Source: Achromobacter sp. UMC71 (GTDB lineage: Bacteria; Pseudomonadota; Gammaproteobacteria; Burkholderiales; Burkholderiaceae_B). From it: 64,000 nt of DNA. The stretch spans positions 248,001-312,000 of the forward strand of contig NZ_LZZT01000010.1 in NCBI RefSeq assembly GCF_014170305.1, read 5' to 3'. The position numbers were made by a program, and so were the translations under genes. The notes beneath the pieces are model-generated. The model ran no database searches. It saw only the letters and a program-made list of their open reading frames with translations, and had not been told where the DNA came from. Positions 25,703 to 36,423 of the stretch are shown piece after piece. Each line of letters begins with the position of its first letter. Positions within the stretch are counted from its first letter, which is position 1.

Positions 25703-26560
25703 ATGTTGGGCCAGCGTATCGTTACCGCCGTCATCCTGCTCGCCGTCCTGGCCGCCGCGATGATCAGCGCAAACCCCTGGTGGTTCGTGGCGCTGCTCGC
25801 GCTGGCCGCGGCCTGCGCCAATTGGGAGTGGCTGCGCCTGACGCTGCCGCAACCGCCTTCCTCCCTGGTCGCCGTGGGCATCCCCGTGCTGCTGTTTGCC
25901 GTCATGCTGGCCCTGACGTCGGCGTGGCTGGCGGGTAACCGTAGCGGCGTGGCCGATCCCGGCTGGATACTGCGCTACGTGACGCCGGCCGTCACCGCGG
26001 TCTGGCTCTTCGGCGCCACCGCGGCGGTGGTCCGCGGGCGCGCCGACGCGCCGCCGGCCAGCCTGGGCTGGTCCGTGTTTTCCGTGCCGGCCGCGTTTGC
26101 TGCCTGGGCGGTATTGGCGCAGATGTTCATGGCGCATGGCGCCGGCTACGTGGTGTCGCTGCTGGCGCTGGTGTGGGTGGCCGATATCGCCGCATATTTC
26201 GCCGGCCGTGCGTTCGGCAAGCGTAAACTGGCCCCGCGGGTCAGTCCGGGCAAGACGATTGCGGGCGCCGTGGCCGGCGTGCTGGGCGCAGTCATCTGGA
26301 TCGGCCTGTCCAGCCTGTGGGAAGGCACCTTCGGCCATGCGCTGGTGGCTCGCTGGACCTTCTGGTTGGCGTTGCCCATCGCGGCGTTGCTGGGCGTGTT
26401 GTCCATTGTCGGAGATCTGTTCGAGTCGCTGCTCAAGCGCCGCGCGGGCCGCAAGGATTCCAGCACGCTTTTGCCTGGCCATGGCGGCGTCTATGATCGC
26501 ATCGACGCGATCCTGCCCGTGGCCCCGTTCGCGCTACTTTTGTCTGGAGTCTTGTTTTGA
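25703..26560 (+). CDS. cdsA: Phosphatidate cytidylyltransferase
   Basis: CdsA makes CDP-diacylglycerol, precursor of all phospholipids, at the inner membrane. The 285-residue protein has multiple hydrophobic helices and the C-terminal signature [16 protein letters not shown]...[33 protein letters not shown] is also typical. GAGGAG precedes the ATG. The stop overlaps the dxr TTG start. Confidence 0.95.
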   Translation: MLGQRIVTAVILLAVLAAAMISANPWWFVALLALAAACANWEWLRLTLPQPPSSLVAVGIPVLLFAVMLALTSAWLAGNRSGVADPGWILRYVTPAVTAVWLFGATAAVVRGRADAPPASLGWSVFSVPAAFAAWAVLAQMFMAHGAGYVVSLLALVWVADIAAYFAGRAFGKRKLAPRVSPGKTIAGAVAGVLGAVIWIGLSSLWEGTFGHALVARWTFWLALPIAALLGVLSIVGDLFESLLKRRAGRKDSSTLLPGHGGVYDRIDAILPVAPFALLLSGVLF

Positions 26561-27756
26561 CGGCTTTTCAACGCGTCGTTGTGCTCGGTTCGACCGGCTC
26601 GGTCGGCGAAAGCACGCTGGATGTGATCGCCCGCCACCCCGAGCGCCTGGCAGTGTATGCCTTGTCCGCCTACAGCCGCATGCAGCGGCTGGCCGAACAG
26701 GCGCTGGCCAGCCACGCCGCCGTGGTGGTGGTGCCGGACGATCAGGCTCGCAAGCAATTCATCGCCGCCTGGCCTGCCGGTCAGGCAATGCCGGAAATCC
26801 GCGTCGGCGCCCAGGCGCTGGCCGACACGGCGGCGGATCCCCTGTGTGATTCCGTCATGGCCGCCATCGTGGGCGCCGCGGGCCTGCCGGCCGCCCTGGC
26901 GGCGGCCCGCAAGGGCAAGCGCGTGCTGCTGGCCAACAAAGAGGCGCTGGTCGCCGCGGGTTCGCTGTTCATGCGGGCTATTCGCGATAACGGCGCCGAA
27001 TTGCTGCCTATCGATAGCGAACACAACGCCATTTTCCAGTGCATGCCACACGGGGGCCGGGCGGGCGCGCCCGACGCGCCGGCGCCGGGCGTGCGCCGCC
27101 TGCTGCTCACGGCTTCGGGCGGCCCGTTCCGCAGTCGCGACCTCGAAGATCTGCACGACGTCACGCCCGCGCAAGCCTGCGCCCATCCCAACTGGAGCAT
27201 GGGCCGCAAGATCTCGGTCGATTCGGCCACCATGCTGAACAAGGGCCTGGAAGTGATCGAGGCGCACTGGCTGTTTGCCATGCCGGCCGATCGTATCGAG
27301 GTGGTGGTGCATCCGCAAAGCGTGGTGCACTCCATGGTTGAATACGACGACGGGTCGGTCCTGGCTCAGCTGGGCCAACCCGACATGCGCACCCCGATTG
27401 CCTACGGCCTGGGCTTTCCCGAGCGGCTGGACAGCGGCGTGGGCGCCCTGGACCTGACCCGCCTGGGCCGGCTGGACTTCGAAAAGCCGGATCTGGCGCG
27501 TTTCCCTTGCCTGGCGCTGTCATTTGACGCGCTGCGAGCAGGGCAGGCGGCCTGCATCGCCTTGAATGCGGCCAATGAGGTCGCCGTCGATGCTTTCCTG
27601 TCCGGCCGCCTGGCCTACACCTGGATTCCCCGGGTAATCGAGGCCACCCTCGAGTGGCAGGGGGGGCAATCATCTGTTACGCTCAACAGTCTTGACGATG
27701 TGCTGGCGCTGGATGCCGCCGCGCGCGCATACGCCGGCGATCTCGGCCTGGCGTAG
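26557..27756 (+). CDS. dxr: 1-Deoxy-D-xylulose 5-phosphate reductoisomerase
   Basis: Dxr converts DXP to MEP, the committed step of non-mevalonate isoprenoid synthesis. The 399-residue enzyme has the NADPH motif [16 protein letters not shown] at about residues 8-23, then [23 protein letters not shown] and [21 protein letters not shown] in the metal/substrate region. It starts with TTG, overlapping the cdsA stop by four bases (TTGA), with TGGAG upstream. The rare start may limit its rate. Confidence 0.96.
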   Translation: MTAFQRVVVLGSTGSVGESTLDVIARHPERLAVYALSAYSRMQRLAEQALASHAAVVVVPDDQARKQFIAAWPAGQAMPEIRVGAQALADTAADPLCDSVMAAIVGAAGLPAALAAARKGKRVLLANKEALVAAGSLFMRAIRDNGAELLPIDSEHNAIFQCMPHGGRAGAPDAPAPGVRRLLLTASGGPFRSRDLEDLHDVTPAQACAHPNWSMGRKISVDSATMLNKGLEVIEAHWLFAMPADRIEVVVHPQSVVHSMVEYDDGSVLAQLGQPDMRTPIAYGLGFPERLDSGVGALDLTRLGRLDFEKPDLARFPCLALSFDALRAGQAACIALNAANEVAVDAFLSGRLAYTWIPRVIEATLEWQGGQSSVTLNSLDDVLALDAAARAYAGDLGLA

Positions 27757-27805
27757 CACGGGGCTGGCGCGTAGCAATCCCTGATTCCTGGATTTCCTGA
27801 CCTCG

Positions 27806-29137
27806 ATGCTTTTCACCCTGCTGGCCTTTGCCGTCGCGCTTGGCTCCCTGATCATTTTTCATGAGTTGGGGCACTACTGGGTGGCCCGGCTGTGCGGCGT
27901 CAAAGTGCTGCGGTTTTCGGTCGGCTTCGGCAAGGTCATCTTGCGCCGCACCGACAAGCACGGCACCGAATGGGCCGTGTCGGCCTTGCCCCTGGGTGGC
28001 TACGTCAAGATGCAGGATGAAGTCCCGGCCGGCGCCAGCCCGTCGGAAGCCGCCGGCGCATTCAACAACAAGTCCGTCGGCAAGCGCATCGCCATCGTGG
28101 CCGCCGGCCCCATTTTCAATCTCATTCTTGCGGTCTTCCTATATGCCGGCCTGAACATGGCGGGCACCGAGGAACCGGTTGCCGTCATCGCCCAGCCCGC
28201 AGCCGATACGCCTGCCGCGCGCGCGGGCCTGGCCGCAGGCGACCGCATCCTGGCCATCGACGGCCAGGAAGTGGCCTCGTGGTCCGACGCCCGCTGGCGC
28301 CTGATGGACGTCATGGCCACGGGCGGCCGCACGCAGATCGAGGTCGGTACGGCCAATGGCGGCTCGCAGCAGCGCGAGCTGACCCTGCCGGCCAACAGCA
28401 TGGATCCGGCTGGCGGCGATCCGCTGCTGGCCGCCGGCATCCGCCTGGCCCAACCCAAGCCTGCCGTGCGCGTCGTCAATGATGGCGGCGAAGGGCAGGC
28501 AGCCGGCCTGCGCCAGGGCGACCTGATTCTGGCCGTCGACGGCCAGCCCACCCCCGACACGGGCGCCCTGGTCAAGCAGATCCAGGACAGCGCCGGCAAG
28601 ACGCTGGCCCTGACCCTGGCGCGCAACGGGGCCAATATCACCCTGCACGTCACCCCGCGCGCCGAGACGGTCAACGGCCAGGTCATCGGCCGCCTGGGCG
28701 TCCAGCTGGGCGGCGACGTGCCCATGGTGACGGTGCGCTACGGCGTCTTCGACAGCCTGTGGCGCGGCGCGGTCCGCACCTGGGACACGGCGCTGTTTTC
28801 GCTGCGCATGATGGGCCGCATGGTCACGGGCGACGTTTCCTGGCGCAATGTCAGCGGCCCGGTCACGATCGCTGATTACGCCGGCCAGACCGCCCGGATC
28901 GGCATTGTTGCGTACATCGCTTATATCGCGTTGATCAGTATCAGCCTGGGCGTACTAAATTTGCTGCCCATTCCTATGCTGGATGGTGGTCATCTGCTGT
29001 ACTATCTCGTCGAAATTGTGCGGGGCAGTCCTCCGCCCGCACGATGGATCGATATCGGACAGCGCGCAGGCATTGGTTTATTGGCAAGCCTGATGGGGCT
29101 TGCGCTGTTTAATGATTTCACGCGTTTATTTACTTAA
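27806..29137 (+). CDS. rseP: Site-2 intramembrane metalloprotease RseP
   Basis: RseP cleaves membrane anti-sigma factors (RseA-type) and signal peptide remnants. The 443-residue protein has the active site HELGH in the first membrane helix (about residues 19-23), two tandem periplasmic PDZ domains (about 125-300), and a late LDGGHLLYY segment supplying the third zinc ligand. dxr lies upstream and bamA downstream, the standard envelope-stress neighbourhood. Confidence 0.95.
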   Translation: MLFTLLAFAVALGSLIIFHELGHYWVARLCGVKVLRFSVGFGKVILRRTDKHGTEWAVSALPLGGYVKMQDEVPAGASPSEAAGAFNNKSVGKRIAIVAAGPIFNLILAVFLYAGLNMAGTEEPVAVIAQPAADTPAARAGLAAGDRILAIDGQEVASWSDARWRLMDVMATGGRTQIEVGTANGGSQQRELTLPANSMDPAGGDPLLAAGIRLAQPKPAVRVVNDGGEGQAAGLRQGDLILAVDGQPTPDTGALVKQIQDSAGKTLALTLARNGANITLHVTPRAETVNGQVIGRLGVQLGGDVPMVTVRYGVFDSLWRGAVRTWDTALFSLRMMGRMVTGDVSWRNVSGPVTIADYAGQTARIGIVAYIAYIALISISLGVLNLLPIPMLDGGHLLYYLVEIVRGSPPPARWIDIGQRAGIGLLASLMGLALFNDFTRLFT

Positions 29138-29156
29138 ACGCCAATTAGCATAAAAT
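29129..29156 (+). promoter_or_regulatory. Probable sigma-70 promoter for bamA
   Basis: TTTACT (29129-29134) and TAAAAT (29151-29156) are separated by 16 bases, matching 4/6 and 5/6 consensus positions. The -35 box lies inside the end of rseP. It gives a leader of about 30 bases before the bamA ATG. No sigma-E-type sequence was recognised here. Confidence 0.45.
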
Positions 29157-29190
29157 CCCCCGCCATTTGCACGACCGAGGATACTCAAGG

Positions 29191-31536
29191 ATGTCTTTTC
29201 GCCGGATGTTTCATCACAAAAAGGGTGTACTGCCGGGCTTAGTGCCGAGTCTGATCGCCGCATTGCTGCTGCCAGGCATGGCCCACGCCTTCGACCCTTT
29301 TGTCGTGCGGGATATCCGCGTAGAGGGTATTCAACGAACCGACGCCGGCACCGTCTTCGGTTATCTCCCCGTGAAGGTGGGCGAGAAATTCACTGAAGAA
29401 GAAGCCACCGAGGCCATCCGCCGCCTGTATGGCACGGGTTTCTTCACCGACGTGCAGATCCAGACCGACAATAACGTCGTGGTCGTCGTGGTCCAGGAAC
29501 GTCCGACCATCGCCTCCGTGAATTTCAACGGCATGCGCGAGTTCGATTCCAAGGCCATCACCAAGTCGCTGGGGCAGGTGGGTTTCGCCGAAGGCCGTAT
29601 TTTCGACCGCTCGATGCTCGAACGCGCCGAATACGAACTCAAGCAGCAGTACCTGTCCAAGGGCAAATACGGTGTTGAGGTGACCTCGACCGTGACGCCG
29701 CTGCCGCGTAACCGCGTCGGCGTGAGCTTCGACGTGTTCGAAGGCTCGGTCGCCCGCATCCAGGAAATCCGCTTCGTCGGCAACAAGGCCTTTTCCGAAA
29801 GCGACCTGCTCGACGAATTCAAGCTGACCACGCCGGGCTGGCTGACCTGGTACACCGACACCGACAAGTACTCGCGCGAAAAGCTCGAGGGCGACCTCGA
29901 ACGCCTGCGCTCGTTCTACCTGGATCGCGGCTACCTGGAATTCACCGTCGAGCCGCCGCAGGTCACGATTTCGCCGGACCGCAAGGACATCCGCATCACG
30001 ATCACCGTGCACGAAGGCGAGCCCTACAAGGTTCGCAGCGTCAAGCTGGCGGGCAATCTGATCGGGCTGGACAAGGAAATCAACGCGCTGGTCAAGGTCA
30101 AGCCCGACGAGACGTTCTCGGCTGCCAAGGCCAACGACTCGGCCAAGGCCATCACCGACTACCTGGGTGAACTGGGCTACGCGTTCGCCAACGTGAACCC
30201 GAACCCGCAGCTGGACCGCGCCAAGCACGAAGCCGACCTGACGTTCTACGTCGATCCGAGCCGCCGTGTTTATGTGCGCCGCATTCAGATCGGCGGCAAT
30301 ACCCGCACGCGCGACGAAGTCGTGCGCCGCGAAATGCGCCAGCAGGAAGCCGCCTGGTACGACGCCAAGGACATCAAGACATCCCGCGACCGCGTCGACC
30401 GCCTGGGCTATTTCAGCGATGTCAACGTCAAGACCGATCCCGTTCCCGGCTCGCCCGACCAGGTCGACGTCAACGTCGACGTGAAGGAAAAGCCCACCGG
30501 CATGATCAACCTGGGCGTGGGCTACGGCTCGTCCGAAAAGGCGATTCTGTCGGCCGGTATCAGCGAAGACAACGTCTTCGGCAGCGGCACCAACCTGACG
30601 CTGCAATTGAATACCAGCAAGACCAACCGCGCGGTGGTGCTGTCGCATACCGACCCGTACTGGACCAAGGACGGCATCAGCCGCACGACGTCCGCGTACT
30701 ACCGCGTGACCGAGCCCTGGAACAACAACGACGGTGACTACCGCGTGAAGTCCATGGGTCTGGGCATGAACTTCGGCGTGCCGATCTCCGAATACGACCG
30801 GATCTTCCTGGGCGCCAACCTCGAGCGTAACCAGATCGAACTGGGCTCGAATCCGCCGTTCGCGTACCAGAAGTTCGTCGATCAATACGGCAGCGCGACC
30901 AATTCGGTCATCTTCACCGCCGGCTGGTCCAACGACACCCGCGACAGCGCATTGGCGCCGACCAAGGGTTCGTATACCCGCCTGAAGAGCGATTTCTCGA
31001 CGGTGGACCTGAAGTACTACATGCTCACCGGGCAACAGCAGTACTTCATCCCGCTGGGCGGCTCGTACACCCTGGCGCTGAACGGCATGGTCGACTGGGG
31101 CCAGAGCTACGGCGGCAAGGACTACCCGATCATCAAGGACGTGTACGCCGGCGGTATCGGCACCGTGCGCGGTTACGAAGGTTCGTCGCTGGGTCCGCGT
31201 GACCCGGCTACGGGCGACTACCTGGGCGGCTCGCGCCGCATCGTGGCGAACGCGCAGCTGTACCTGCCGTTCCCGGGCGCGTCCAAGGACCGCACGCTGC
31301 GCTGGTTCATCTTCAGTGACGCGGGTCAGGTCGGTGCCGGCAGCGGCTTGACTTGCTCGAACGGCAAGCCGGGCAGCGAGGTCGACGATCCTTGCGGCTG
31401 GCGTTTCTCGGCCGGTATCGGTCTGTCGTGGCAGTCGCCGATGGGTCCGTTGCAACTGTCGTATGCTCGTCCGCTCAATGCGAAGCAGGGCGACGACAAG
31501 CAAAGCTTCCAGTTCCAGATCGGGACCGGATTCTAA
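29191..31536 (+). CDS. bamA: Outer membrane protein assembly factor BamA
   Basis: BamA is the Omp85 core of the machine that inserts beta-barrel proteins in the outer membrane. The 781-residue precursor has a signal peptide ending LLLPGMAHA, followed by five POTRA domains (about residues 30-430, first VRDIRVEGIQRTDAGTVF). A C-terminal 16-strand barrel contains GYEGSSLGPRD (the VRGY/F region, here TVRGYEGSS) and ends in the aromatic IGTGF. The start with RBS AAGG is at 29191. Skp and lpxD follow. Confidence 0.97.
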   Translation: MSFRRMFHHKKGVLPGLVPSLIAALLLPGMAHAFDPFVVRDIRVEGIQRTDAGTVFGYLPVKVGEKFTEEEATEAIRRLYGTGFFTDVQIQTDNNVVVVVVQERPTIASVNFNGMREFDSKAITKSLGQVGFAEGRIFDRSMLERAEYELKQQYLSKGKYGVEVTSTVTPLPRNRVGVSFDVFEGSVARIQEIRFVGNKAFSESDLLDEFKLTTPGWLTWYTDTDKYSREKLEGDLERLRSFYLDRGYLEFTVEPPQVTISPDRKDIRITITVHEGEPYKVRSVKLAGNLIGLDKEINALVKVKPDETFSAAKANDSAKAITDYLGELGYAFANVNPNPQLDRAKHEADLTFYVDPSRRVYVRRIQIGGNTRTRDEVVRREMRQQEAAWYDAKDIKTSRDRVDRLGYFSDVNVKTDPVPGSPDQVDVNVDVKEKPTGMINLGVGYGSSEKAILSAGISEDNVFGSGTNLTLQLNTSKTNRAVVLSHTDPYWTKDGISRTTSAYYRVTEPWNNNDGDYRVKSMGLGMNFGVPISEYDRIFLGANLERNQIELGSNPPFAYQKFVDQYGSATNSVIFTAGWSNDTRDSALAPTKGSYTRLKSDFSTVDLKYYMLTGQQQYFIPLGGSYTLALNGMVDWGQSYGGKDYPIIKDVYAGGIGTVRGYEGSSLGPRDPATGDYLGGSRRIVANAQLYLPFPGASKDRTLRWFIFSDAGQVGAGSGLTCSNGKPGSEVDDPCGWRFSAGIGLSWQSPMGPLQLSYARPLNAKQGDDKQSFQFQIGTGF

Positions 31537-31559
31537 GCATCCGTTACGCTTGAAAACAT

Positions 31560-31585
31560 GGGAGCGGGCCCCCGGCCCGGCTCCC
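31560..31585 (+). other. Hairpin between bamA and skp
   Basis: GGGAGC (31560-31565) pairs with GCTCCC (31580-31585), and GGGCC (31566-31570) with GGCCC (31574-31578), leaving one bulged G. No U-tract follows, so partial attenuation or RNase protection between bamA and skp is more likely than full termination. Confidence 0.55.
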
Positions 31586-31644
31586 GTGCCGTTTAGTGGC
31601 ACAATACACACTTTGGCTTTGCCTTACTGGAAGGTGAGATTTTC

Positions 31645-32205
31645 ATGATGTCTGATTTCGCACTTAAATCATCGAATTCGCCGCGCGTTAATCGCCGTGG
31701 CAAGCTGGGCGGCTCCATTGCCCTGGTGGGTGCGCTCATTCTCGGTTCCGCTGCTGCGGTGCCCGCTCAGGCTCAAACCACCAAGATCGGGTTCGTCAAC
31801 ACCGAGCGGATCCTGCGTGAGTCCGGCCCGGCCAAGACGGCGCAAAGCAAGATCGAAGCCGAATTCAAGAAGCGCGACGACGAGCTCCAGCGCCTGAACA
31901 CCAGCCTGCGTACGCAAGCCGAGAAGTTCGACAAGGACGCCCCCGTCCTGTCCGAGTCCGATCGCGTCAAGCGCCAGCGTGAACTGTCCAACCTGGATAC
32001 CGACCTGCAGCGTAAGCGCCGCGAGTTCCAGGAAGACTTCAACCGCCGTCGCAACGAAGAGTTTTCCGGTATCGTCACGAAGGCCAACGAGGCCATCAAG
32101 CGCATCGCCGAACAAGAAAACTACGACCTGATCATTCAGGACGCCGTGACGGTCAACCCGCGCATCGACATCACCGACAAGGTGATCCAGAGCCTGGGCA
32201 AGTAA
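31645..32205 (+). CDS. skp: OmpH/Skp family periplasmic chaperone
   Basis: Skp trimers hold unfolded outer-membrane proteins on the way to BamA. The 186-residue precursor has a signal peptide (hydrophobic core [17 protein letters not shown], cleavage near PAQAQ). A mature part [20 protein letters not shown] follows, then the long charged coiled-coil arms (about 60-150). GGAAGGTGAG lies upstream; start at 31645 or 31648. It sits between bamA and lpxD as in most proteobacteria. Confidence 0.92.
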   Translation: MMSDFALKSSNSPRVNRRGKLGGSIALVGALILGSAAAVPAQAQTTKIGFVNTERILRESGPAKTAQSKIEAEFKKRDDELQRLNTSLRTQAEKFDKDAPVLSESDRVKRQRELSNLDTDLQRKRREFQEDFNRRRNEEFSGIVTKANEAIKRIAEQENYDLIIQDAVTVNPRIDITDKVIQSLGK

Positions 32206-32216
32206 GTCTTAGCCGT

Positions 32217-33314
32217 ATGCCGGTTTTACTGGATCTTGCCCGCGCGCCGACGCTAGAAGCGCTGTTGAGCGCAGCCAATACCCAGGGCATGGACTGGCGC
32301 GTCAGCGCGCCTGTCGGCGCAGACCCCTTGCGGGTCTGCGGCATTGGCACCCTGGCTTCGGCAGGCAACCAGGAAATCAGCTTCCTGGCCAATCCCAAGT
32401 ACCAGAGCCAGTTGGCTGCCACGCGGGCTGGGGCGGTCATCGTCTCGCCGGACGTGGCCGAGGCCCTGGAGGCCGCGGGCGATGCCCGTCCGCCGTTCGC
32501 GCTGGTCGTCTGCAAGCATCCCTATCTGCTGTATGCCCGCGTGGCCCAATGGTTCGATGCCGCCCGGCGTCCCGCCTTGCCGGCCGCCACGCATCCTTCC
32601 GCCGTGGTCGCGCCAGACGCCACCATCGAGGAAGGCGTGCGCATCGGCCCGAATTGCGTCGTCGAATCGGGCGCCCGCATCGGGCGCGGTTCGGTGCTGG
32701 GCGCCGGCTGTGTGATCGGGGTGGGGTCTTCCATTGGTCCCGATAGCCGTTTGCACGCCCACGTCACGCTGTACGAAGGCGTGAAGGTCGGGGCGCGCGC
32801 CATCATACACAGCGGCGCGGTGCTGGGCGCCGACGGTTTCGGTTTTGCGCCGGATCCGTCGCTCGGCAAGGGCGCCTGGGGCAAGATTCCTCAGCTGGGC
32901 GGGGTGTCGGTGGGCGACGATGTTGAAATCGGCGCCAACACCACCATCGACCGCGGTGCGCTCGAAGACACCGTGGTGGCCGACGGCGTCAAACTGGACA
33001 ACCAGATCATGGTGGCCCACAACGTGCGTATCGGCGCCTATACGGCGATCGCGGCATGCGTGGGCGTGGCCGGGTCCACGACCATTGGCGAGCGTTGCAC
33101 CATCGGCGGCGCTTCCATGCTGTCCGGGCACCTGACGCTGGGCGACGACGTGCATATTTCGGGCGGCACCGCGGTGACGTCCAATATTTCCAAGCCAGGC
33201 CGTTATACCGGGGTGTACCCGTATGCGGAGCATGGCGAATGGCAGCGCAACGCCGCCGTGATACAACAGTTGGCGCAATTGCGCCGCCGCGTCCGGACGC
33301 TGGAAAAAGACTAG
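32217..33314 (+). CDS. lpxD: UDP-3-O-acylglucosamine N-acyltransferase
   Basis: LpxD adds the second hydroxyacyl chain in lipid A synthesis. The 365-residue enzyme has an N-terminal uridine-binding domain with [14 protein letters not shown] left-handed beta-helix of hexapeptide repeats follows (about 110-320), with the catalytic-His region [16 protein letters not shown] and [12 protein letters not shown]-terminal helix ends it. Starts 11 bases after skp. Confidence 0.96.
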   Translation: MPVLLDLARAPTLEALLSAANTQGMDWRVSAPVGADPLRVCGIGTLASAGNQEISFLANPKYQSQLAATRAGAVIVSPDVAEALEAAGDARPPFALVVCKHPYLLYARVAQWFDAARRPALPAATHPSAVVAPDATIEEGVRIGPNCVVESGARIGRGSVLGAGCVIGVGSSIGPDSRLHAHVTLYEGVKVGARAIIHSGAVLGADGFGFAPDPSLGKGAWGKIPQLGGVSVGDDVEIGANTTIDRGALEDTVVADGVKLDNQIMVAHNVRIGAYTAIAACVGVAGSTTIGERCTIGGASMLSGHLTLGDDVHISGGTAVTSNISKPGRYTGVYPYAEHGEWQRNAAVIQQLAQLRRRVRTLEKD

Positions 33315-33384
33315 GGCGCACTCATGCCGCCCTGGCGTGTCCGGCGCCGCAAGATTTATCTCACTCGCAGGAATTCACAGAAAA

Positions 33385-33840
33385 ATGGAACTCGACATCA
33401 AGGGGATCATGGAGAGGCTGCCGCATCGTTATCCGATGCTGCTGATTGATCGCGTCGTTGAAATGGTGCCCGGCAAGTCCATCGTCGCCATCAAGAACGT
33501 CTCGATCAATGAACCGTTTTTCAATGGCCACTTTCCCCACCATCCGGTGATGCCGGGCGTGCTCATCGTCGAAGCGATGGCCCAAGCCTCGGCCCTGTTC
33601 TCGTTCACGGACGAAAACGGCGGCCTGAAGTGCGATGGCGCCAAGACGGCGTATTACCTGGTCGGCATCGATGGCGCGCGTTTCCGCCGCCCGGTCGTGC
33701 CGGGTGACCAGCTGCGCATCGAAGTCGAAGCCGAGCGCCTGAGCCGCAGCATCTGTAAATACCAAGCACGCGCGACGGTCGACGGGCAGGAAGTGGCCTC
33801 GGCCAAGCTCATGTGCGCGATCCGCAGCCTGGAAGAGTAA
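33385..33840 (+). CDS. fabZ: 3-Hydroxyacyl-ACP dehydratase FabZ
   Basis: FabZ dehydrates 3-hydroxyacyl-ACP in fatty-acid elongation and competes with LpxA/LpxD for hydroxymyristoyl-ACP. The 151-residue hot-dog protein has [13 protein letters not shown], the catalytic loop [21 protein letters not shown] (His about residue 53) and [11 protein letters not shown]. Its stop directly abuts the lpxA ATG. AGGAATT is upstream. Confidence 0.97.
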   Translation: MELDIKGIMERLPHRYPMLLIDRVVEMVPGKSIVAIKNVSINEPFFNGHFPHHPVMPGVLIVEAMAQASALFSFTDENGGLKCDGAKTAYYLVGIDGARFRRPVVPGDQLRIEVEAERLSRSICKYQARATVDGQEVASAKLMCAIRSLEE

Positions 33841-34635
33841 ATGGCAGGAAACATCCATCCTACCGCCGTCGTTGATCCGGCGGCGAAAATCGACCCCAGC
33901 GTGGTCATCGGCGCGTTTTGCGTCGTGGGCCCCGACGTGACGATCGGCGCCGGCACCGAGCTCGGCCCGTATTGCATGGTCGACGGCGTGACCACCATCG
34001 GGCGCGACAACCGGTTCTACCGCTATTGCTCGATTGGCGGCATGCCGCAGGACAAGAAGTACAACGGCGAGCCGACCCGGCTGGTCATCGGCAATGGCAA
34101 CACGGTGCGTGAGTTCGTCACGCTGAACACCGGCACGGTCCAGGACGGCGGCGCCACTACGCTGGGCGACGACAACTGGATCATGGCCTATGTGCACATC
34201 GCGCATGATTGCCATATCGGCAGCCACACCATCCTGGCCAATTCCGTGCAACTGGGCGGCCACGTCCATGTGGGCGACTGGGCCATCGTGGGCGGGCTGA
34301 CGGGCGTGCACCAGTTTTCGCGTATCGGCGCGCACAGCATGACGGGCGGCAACAGCTCGTTGATGCAGGACACGCCGCCGTTCGTGCTGGCCGCCGGCAA
34401 CCCATGCCGTCCGGTGGGCATCAACGTCGAAGGCCTGAAGCGCCGCGGCTTTACGCCCGCGCAAGTGTCCGCGCTGCGCGACGCTTACAAGATCATCTAT
34501 CGCCGCGGCCTGCCGCTGGACGATGCGCGCGCCGAACTGCGCGCTCGCCAACAGGCCGAGCCCGAGGTCGCCGAGCACCTGCAGACCCTGCTGGACTTCC
34601 TCGACGTCGCCTCCCGCGGCATCATCCGTCCATGA
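33841..34635 (+). CDS. lpxA: UDP-N-acetylglucosamine O-acyltransferase
   Basis: LpxA transfers the first 3-hydroxyacyl chain onto UDP-GlcNAc, first step of lipid A. The 264-residue trimeric beta-helix enzyme starts IHPTAVVDPAAKIDPSVVIG. It contains GGMPQDKKYNGEPTRL, the catalytic His region YVHIAHDCHIGSHTIL and GLTGVHQFSRIGAHSM. A C-terminal helical domain has LKRRGFTPAQVSALRDAYK. It overlaps lpxB by four bases. Confidence 0.97.
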   Translation: MAGNIHPTAVVDPAAKIDPSVVIGAFCVVGPDVTIGAGTELGPYCMVDGVTTIGRDNRFYRYCSIGGMPQDKKYNGEPTRLVIGNGNTVREFVTLNTGTVQDGGATTLGDDNWIMAYVHIAHDCHIGSHTILANSVQLGGHVHVGDWAIVGGLTGVHQFSRIGAHSMTGGNSSLMQDTPPFVLAAGNPCRPVGINVEGLKRRGFTPAQVSALRDAYKIIYRRGLPLDDARAELRARQQAEPEVAEHLQTLLDFLDVASRGIIRP

Positions 34636-35828
34636 ACATGCGGATCGGCATGGTGGCCGGCGAGCCCTCGGGCGACTTGCTGGCCGGCCGCATCATTGCC
34701 GGTCTGCAGGAACGCGATCCCGGCGTCCGGTGCCAAGGTATCGGCGGGCCGCAGATGCAGGCCCGCGCGTTCGACGCCTGGCATCCGATGCATGCGCTGA
34801 CGGTGTTTGGCTATGTGGACGCGCTCAAGCGCCTGCCCAGCCTGCTGCGCACCTATCGCGACGTCCGTGAACGCTGGCTGGCCGAGCCGCCGTCGGTGTT
34901 CGTCGGTATCGACGCTCCGGATTTCAACCTGCGCCTGGAGCACAAGCTGCGCCAGGCCGGCACGCCCACGGTGCATTTCGTCGGGCCGTCCATCTGGGCC
35001 TGGCGCTACGACCGCATCCACAAGATCCGCGAATCTGTCTCCCATATGCTGGTGCTGTTCCCGTTCGAGGAAGAGATCTACCGCAAGGAAGGCATTCCGG
35101 TGACCTACGTCGGCCATCCGCTGGCCGGTGCGGTGCCCATGAAACCCGACCGCGCCGCGGCGCGCGCGCGCCTGGGCATCGACCCGGACGCCCGCGTGCT
35201 GGCGATCTTGCCAGGTAGCCGTTCGTCCGAGATCCGCCTGTTGGCGCCGCGCTTCCTGCAAGCGGCCCAGCGGCTGCAAAAGCGCGATCCGGCGCTGCAA
35301 TGCGTGGTGCCCATGGTCAACGACCAGCGCCGCGCCGAGTTCCAGGCCATCCTGGCCCAGTACCCGGTGCCGGGACTGCGCTGCGTGACCGCCCAGGACC
35401 TGCACGGCGCCGATGGCGACCGCCAGGCCCCCGTGGCCTGGTCCGTGATGGAAGCCAGCACCGCGGTGCTGGTGGCCAGCGGCACCGCCACGCTGGAAAC
35501 CGCGCTGTACAAGCGCCCCATGGTGATTTCCTACGTGCTGTCGCCCTGGATGCGGCGCATCATGGCCTGGAAGTCGGGGCAAGAGCGGCCGTATCTGCCG
35601 TGGGTGGGGCTGCCCAATGTGCTGTTGCGCGACTTCGCGGTGCCTGAACTGCTGCAAGACGACGCCACGCCCGAAAAGCTGGCCGAGGCCACCTGGATCG
35701 CGCTGACCGACGACGCGCTGGCCGCGCGCATCGAGGCGCGTTTCACGGCCTTGCATCAAGAGCTGCTGCGCGATACGCCGGCGCTCGCCGCCCAGGCGAT
35801 CCTGGAGGTGGCCGGTGGAGCAGCCTGA
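34632..35828 (+). CDS. lpxB: Lipid A disaccharide synthase
   Basis: LpxB condenses UDP-2,3-diacylglucosamine with lipid X at the inner membrane face. The 398-residue GT19 enzyme has [60 protein letters not shown], and [20 protein letters not shown] near the C-terminus. The ATG overlaps the lpxA stop (ATGA). The end overlaps rnhB by 14 bases. Confidence 0.96.
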   Translation: MNMRIGMVAGEPSGDLLAGRIIAGLQERDPGVRCQGIGGPQMQARAFDAWHPMHALTVFGYVDALKRLPSLLRTYRDVRERWLAEPPSVFVGIDAPDFNLRLEHKLRQAGTPTVHFVGPSIWAWRYDRIHKIRESVSHMLVLFPFEEEIYRKEGIPVTYVGHPLAGAVPMKPDRAAARARLGIDPDARVLAILPGSRSSEIRLLAPRFLQAAQRLQKRDPALQCVVPMVNDQRRAEFQAILAQYPVPGLRCVTAQDLHGADGDRQAPVAWSVMEASTAVLVASGTATLETALYKRPMVISYVLSPWMRRIMAWKSGQERPYLPWVGLPNVLLRDFAVPELLQDDATPEKLAEATWIALTDDALAARIEARFTALHQELLRDTPALAAQAILEVAGGAA

Positions 35829-36423
35829 CCTGTTTGCCATGCCGGTCCAGCCGGCGCTGGTGACGGCTGGCGTGGACGAAGCCGGCCGCGGTCCGCTGGC
35901 AGGCGCCGTGTACGCGGCCGCCGTCATTCTGAATCCCGCACGTCCCATCGATGGCCTGGCGGATTCGAAAGTCCTGAAGGCCGCCACCCGCGAAGCCCTG
36001 GCGCTTGAGATCCAGGCGCACGCGCTGGCCTGGTGCGTCGCCAGCGCCAGCGTCGCCGAAATCGACAGCCTGAACATCCTGCGCGCCACTTTGCTGGCGA
36101 TGCAACGGGCCGTGCAAGGCTTGGCGACCGCGCCGCAACTGGCGCTGGTGGACGGCAACCAGGCCCCCAAACTGGGCTGCACGGTGCAGACGGTCATCAA
36201 GGGCGATGCGCTGGTGCCGGCGATTTCGGCGGCGTCCATCCTGGCCAAGACCGCGCGCGATGCCGACCTGCTGCGCCTGCATGCGCTGTATCCGCAATAT
36301 GCGTTCGACCAGCACAAGGGTTACGGCACCGCGCTGCACCTGCAGATGCTGCGCGAGCACGGCCCCTGCGCCGAGCACCGCCGCAGCTTCGCGCCCATCA
36401 AGGCCTTCGGCGCCGCATCATGA
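35815..36423 (+). CDS. rnhB: Ribonuclease HII
   Basis: RNase HII removes ribonucleotides misincorporated in DNA and RNA of hybrids. The 202-residue enzyme has the active-site start [17 protein letters not shown] (Asp21, Glu22), [19 protein letters not shown] and [15 protein letters not shown]. The GTG start has GGAGG six to ten bases upstream and lies inside lpxB, a conserved coupling. The stop overlaps the next gene (ATGA). Confidence 0.95.
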   Translation: MEQPDLFAMPVQPALVTAGVDEAGRGPLAGAVYAAAVILNPARPIDGLADSKVLKAATREALALEIQAHALAWCVASASVAEIDSLNILRATLLAMQRAVQGLATAPQLALVDGNQAPKLGCTVQTVIKGDALVPAISAASILAKTARDADLLRLHALYPQYAFDQHKGYGTALHLQMLREHGPCAEHRRSFAPIKAFGAAS